This document shows, piece after piece, positions 61,512-64,000 of a DNA stretch of 64,000 bases. The stretch spans positions 1,674,001-1,738,000 of the forward strand of contig JANATG010000010.1 of the NCBI GenBank assembly GCA_029449235.1. The letters run 5' to 3'. The notes under the pieces are model-generated. The model saw only the letters and a list, made by a program, of their open reading frames with translations. It had not been told where the DNA came from and did not search any database. Source of the stretch: Linnemannia schmuckeri. Lineage: Eukaryota; Mortierellomycota; Mortierellomycetes; Mortierellales; Mortierellaceae. A program made the translations under genes and the position numbers. Positions within the stretch are counted from its first letter, which is position 1; each line of letters begins with the position of its first letter.

Positions 61512-64000
61512 CTAATTGGGCGGAGGAACGTATCCCAAATCACCAGATTTCGACGTCGTAGGCGCATCTCCAATCCGAGGAGGCATAGCAAGTGTCTGTG
61601 CTACAATCCCCTGTGGCCCTCTTGTACTCGCAACACTAGGAGTACCAAGTCCCGCACTCGTTGCACTCACACCGCCAGGCGTACCCCAATTTTGTTGCGA
61701 ACCCAAGTCAGAGCCATGGTATCCACTCTGTGTCCATGACTGGGTGGCCGCAGTTGGAGTCAAGGGTGGGTGTGTGGGTGTTGATTGTGTCTGTGACGGA
61801 GTATCGTAGACGCTGCCTGTCCAGGACTGTGGGCCGTGAACGACACTGTCTCGTTGGTGATGTTGGTGTGTCTGGTATGGTCCTCCGAGTTGCTGTTGTT
61901 GGTAGGGTTGGACTGAGAGAGGTGCAGCATTGGCTGCGGCTGCAGCTGCGGCCGCGACGCTATACTCGTACGCGTCAGACGGGTATCCTGAACCTCCTGT
62001 AGTCGAGTACGGCGCATACGGCGTCAAGGGCGTCAAAGGAATTGCTGATGGATGTGCGGGTGCACCCGGGACAGGAGCGACACCCAGACTGTGATACATC
62101 TGCTCTTGATGCAGCAGCTGTTGTTGAAGATCCTGTTGCTGCTGCTGGTACTGCTGTTGTTGGAACTGCAGCTGCTGTTGATGGTAGAGTTCTGGGTCGA
62201 TGGGACTGGCTCCTCCCGTGGGGAGTGGAGGTTGATGCAACTGGTTGTTGTTCAGAGGCATGAGGGCAGAGTAGTCGTTCTCGGAGGTCCCATGCGTGTA
62301 CGCGTCAGAATACGTGGATTGAATTCTGGGTGCCCTTCTTCCTGGTGATGTGGCAGAGTTGGCTGATTGAGCCTGAAGCGCCGCGGCAGCAGCATAGTGA
62401 TCCATAGCACTCATCTGTCCTGTACGACCACTAACAGCATTAGAGCCACCAACATCCGAATAAGCGGGACCAGATGTGGAACGTCCATAGAGATCCTTGT
62501 CATTATCTACCGTGTTGACATGCATGTACTTTTGGTGATGAGCGATGGGATCAAACCGGTATCCGAGTCCCTGGTGCTCATCCTCATCTGCCACCGAAGC
62601 CGCAATCCTAGCTTCTGATTCAATGGCCTTCTTATCTCTGTTCTGACGTCTCCGTTTGAAGCTGAAGAACGCAACCACGCCGATAAGAATCACGGCGGCC
62701 ACACCTCCAGCAGCGCCAGCAATAACTGCAGTGTTGCTCTTTCCACCACCATCACCGCCTCCATTACCGCCATTTCCTCCATTGCCGCCGTCGCCACCAG
62801 TAGGACCAGCGGGGTCATATCCAGTCGACCAGACATCAAGGTCGAGATCATAGATAATCGGAACATTATCGTGCATGGTCGTCTCGCGATTCGAGCCTCT
62901 GGACCCTCCAAAGGCCACAAACTGTCCTGCCATGAACCCACAAGCCATACGGGTTCGGAACGCTGACGCTGATGTGCCTTGACGCCAGACTCCGGAGAGA
63001 ACATCGAGCACATAGATACTGTCAAAGAAGGTGTTGGAGTCCAGCGATCCTCCAAACAGCACAATCTTGGAACCATCCTCCGCTAATGAAAGGGAAGGAC
63101 ATAAAAGTAATATGTTAATCCAGCGGGACTTGGAAACAAAGTCTCCGAAGACAGGCAATTGAGCGCCCTCTCTCGTCTTCATCCCTTGAATTAAAAAAGG
63201 AAGGCCAGCGCAGCAAGCAACTCCCAAAGCCAGTGGCTCGGTAACAGACAGCAATTTTACTTACAAGCTGCAGCACAGGCGTCCAAGCGGCGCGTCGGGA
63301 TATTGCCAGTCGTTGCCTACATTATCAAGTAATACATAAAAACGTGTTGTCGCAATTGGAAGGTTAGCAAAAGCTAATTCAAACATGACTGTCAACCTGT
63401 CGCTAAAAACAACATCCGTAAGTATAGCAACAACAACCACAACAACCACACCCCTTTCACAATTCTGTTTTTCTTGTTTTCGTCAGCTTCAACCCCTTTC
63501 TGACTTTCTTCACCCTCCTCCCACTCCCCCTTCCCCTAAACAATAAGGTTTTCTGGACTGCAAGTGTACTGTACCATGGTCTTCCAAATCCTGGCGGAGG
63601 GGTCATACTCGTTTAAGTTGGTCAGGTCAAATCCACTGACGGCAGTGACAGCTCTGGATCCACCAAAAGTCAACACAGTCTTACGTCTCGACGACCAAAC
63701 AGCCGCCACATCCGTCCGGTTGTTCGCATCCGTCGCTGCCTGGCTCGACACAACCGTCGCCGTCTTGGGGTCAAATACCGTCAAGAAATTCGCGGTCGTG
63801 TTTCCATAGAACCCTCCCACCACGTACACAAGTCCCGTGTCCGGGTCCACAACCGCCGTATGGCCTTCCAGGCCAGTGTAATTGCCAGGTAAAGGTGTAG
63901 GTATAGCCTTCCATGACCCTGTTTGGAAATCATACGCCGTCCAGAAGGCTCCTGGAGTCGCAGGGTTGCCTCCAATAGATAGCAGGTACCCCTGTGTGCC
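61512..64000 (-). CDS. kelch-repeat membrane protein, second paralogue, 5' end beyond the window
   Basis: Minus-strand exons are 64000 (cut)-63575, 63316-63265 and 63082-61512. The middle exon is 52 nt, exactly as in the kelch gene at 55247, and encodes ATTGNIPTRRLDACAAA against PTTGDLPTPRCDHCMAI there. The visible part starts inside the propeller (GYLLSIGGNP, TAYDFQTGSWKAIPTP, VDPDTGLVYVVGGFYGN, TVLTFGGSRA), then EDGSKIVLFGG, YVLDVLSGVWRQG and FVAFGGSRGS. A Gly-rich linker leads to a transmembrane span (VIAGAAGGVAAVILIGVVAF), a KRRR stop and a 400-residue cytosolic tail with Gln and Ala runs. The long frame open through the second intron is not coding there. The signal peptide is outside the window. 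The role is inferred as for the paralogue: a surface protein with an outer propeller. Confidence 0.85.

Noticed and set aside
61512..63254. 580-codon minus-strand frame as a single-exon protein
   Set aside because: The part from 63083 to 63254 is intron: paralogue comparison and splice signals show an exon boundary at 63082 and a separate 52-nt exon upstream.

Overview
This window is nuclear DNA of a filamentous fungus. Genes carry short GT-AG introns ending mostly in TAG or CAG, intergenic strands are long and pyrimidine-rich, and no bacterial signals are visible. Three features point to Mortierellomycota (Mortierella, Linnemannia, Podila or a relative): an animal/plant-type sterol delta-7 reductase, which few fungi have and which is known from Mortierella alpina; tandem F-box/leucine-rich-repeat genes with decayed copies; and large low-complexity nuclear proteins. 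The lineage call is inference.

Layout. 1197-2970 (-) is an unrecognised acidic helical protein. About 7 kb with no gene I can support follows. 10071-14980 (+) is a 1535-residue low-complexity protein with a short cysteine cluster resembling a zinc ribbon. Convergent to it, 16134-18531 (-) is an unrecognised 636-residue protein with a duplicated acidic module. From 21742 to 37044 lie three paralogous predicted seven-transmembrane proteins, all on +, with identical intron positions and a middle exon of exactly 317 nt in each. A TATA-driven cysteine-rich protein (24596-25282) sits between the first two, and gene-poor gaps of about 4 kb separate the members. 37865-40261 (+) is a Myb/SANT-like protein with a near-perfect 38-bp palindrome upstream. 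40547-45634 (-) is an F-box/LRR cluster: one copy with a single in-frame TGA, one heavily decayed copy, and an N-terminal fragment ending in an A tract.

The right half is denser and more conserved. HGH1 (45889-47842, -; eEF2 folding) diverges from a Ulp1-type SUMO protease (48450-51100, +). MPP10 (51416-53781, +; SSU processome) follows. Then come a secreted/membrane kelch protein (55247-57676, +), sterol delta-7 reductase DHCR7 (59311-61209, +), and a second kelch-TM paralogue (61512 to beyond 64000, -) that is cut by the window edge.

Functional reading: the housekeeping block covers ribosome assembly, translation-factor folding and SUMO processing. The kelch/DHCR7 block concerns the cell surface and membrane sterols. 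The 7TM block looks like a locally expanded sensory or membrane family with no name I can give it, and it is the best candidate here for an undescribed system. Exon boundaries were set by hand from splice signals, reading phase and paralogue comparison. Starts are the first in-frame ATG unless noted.
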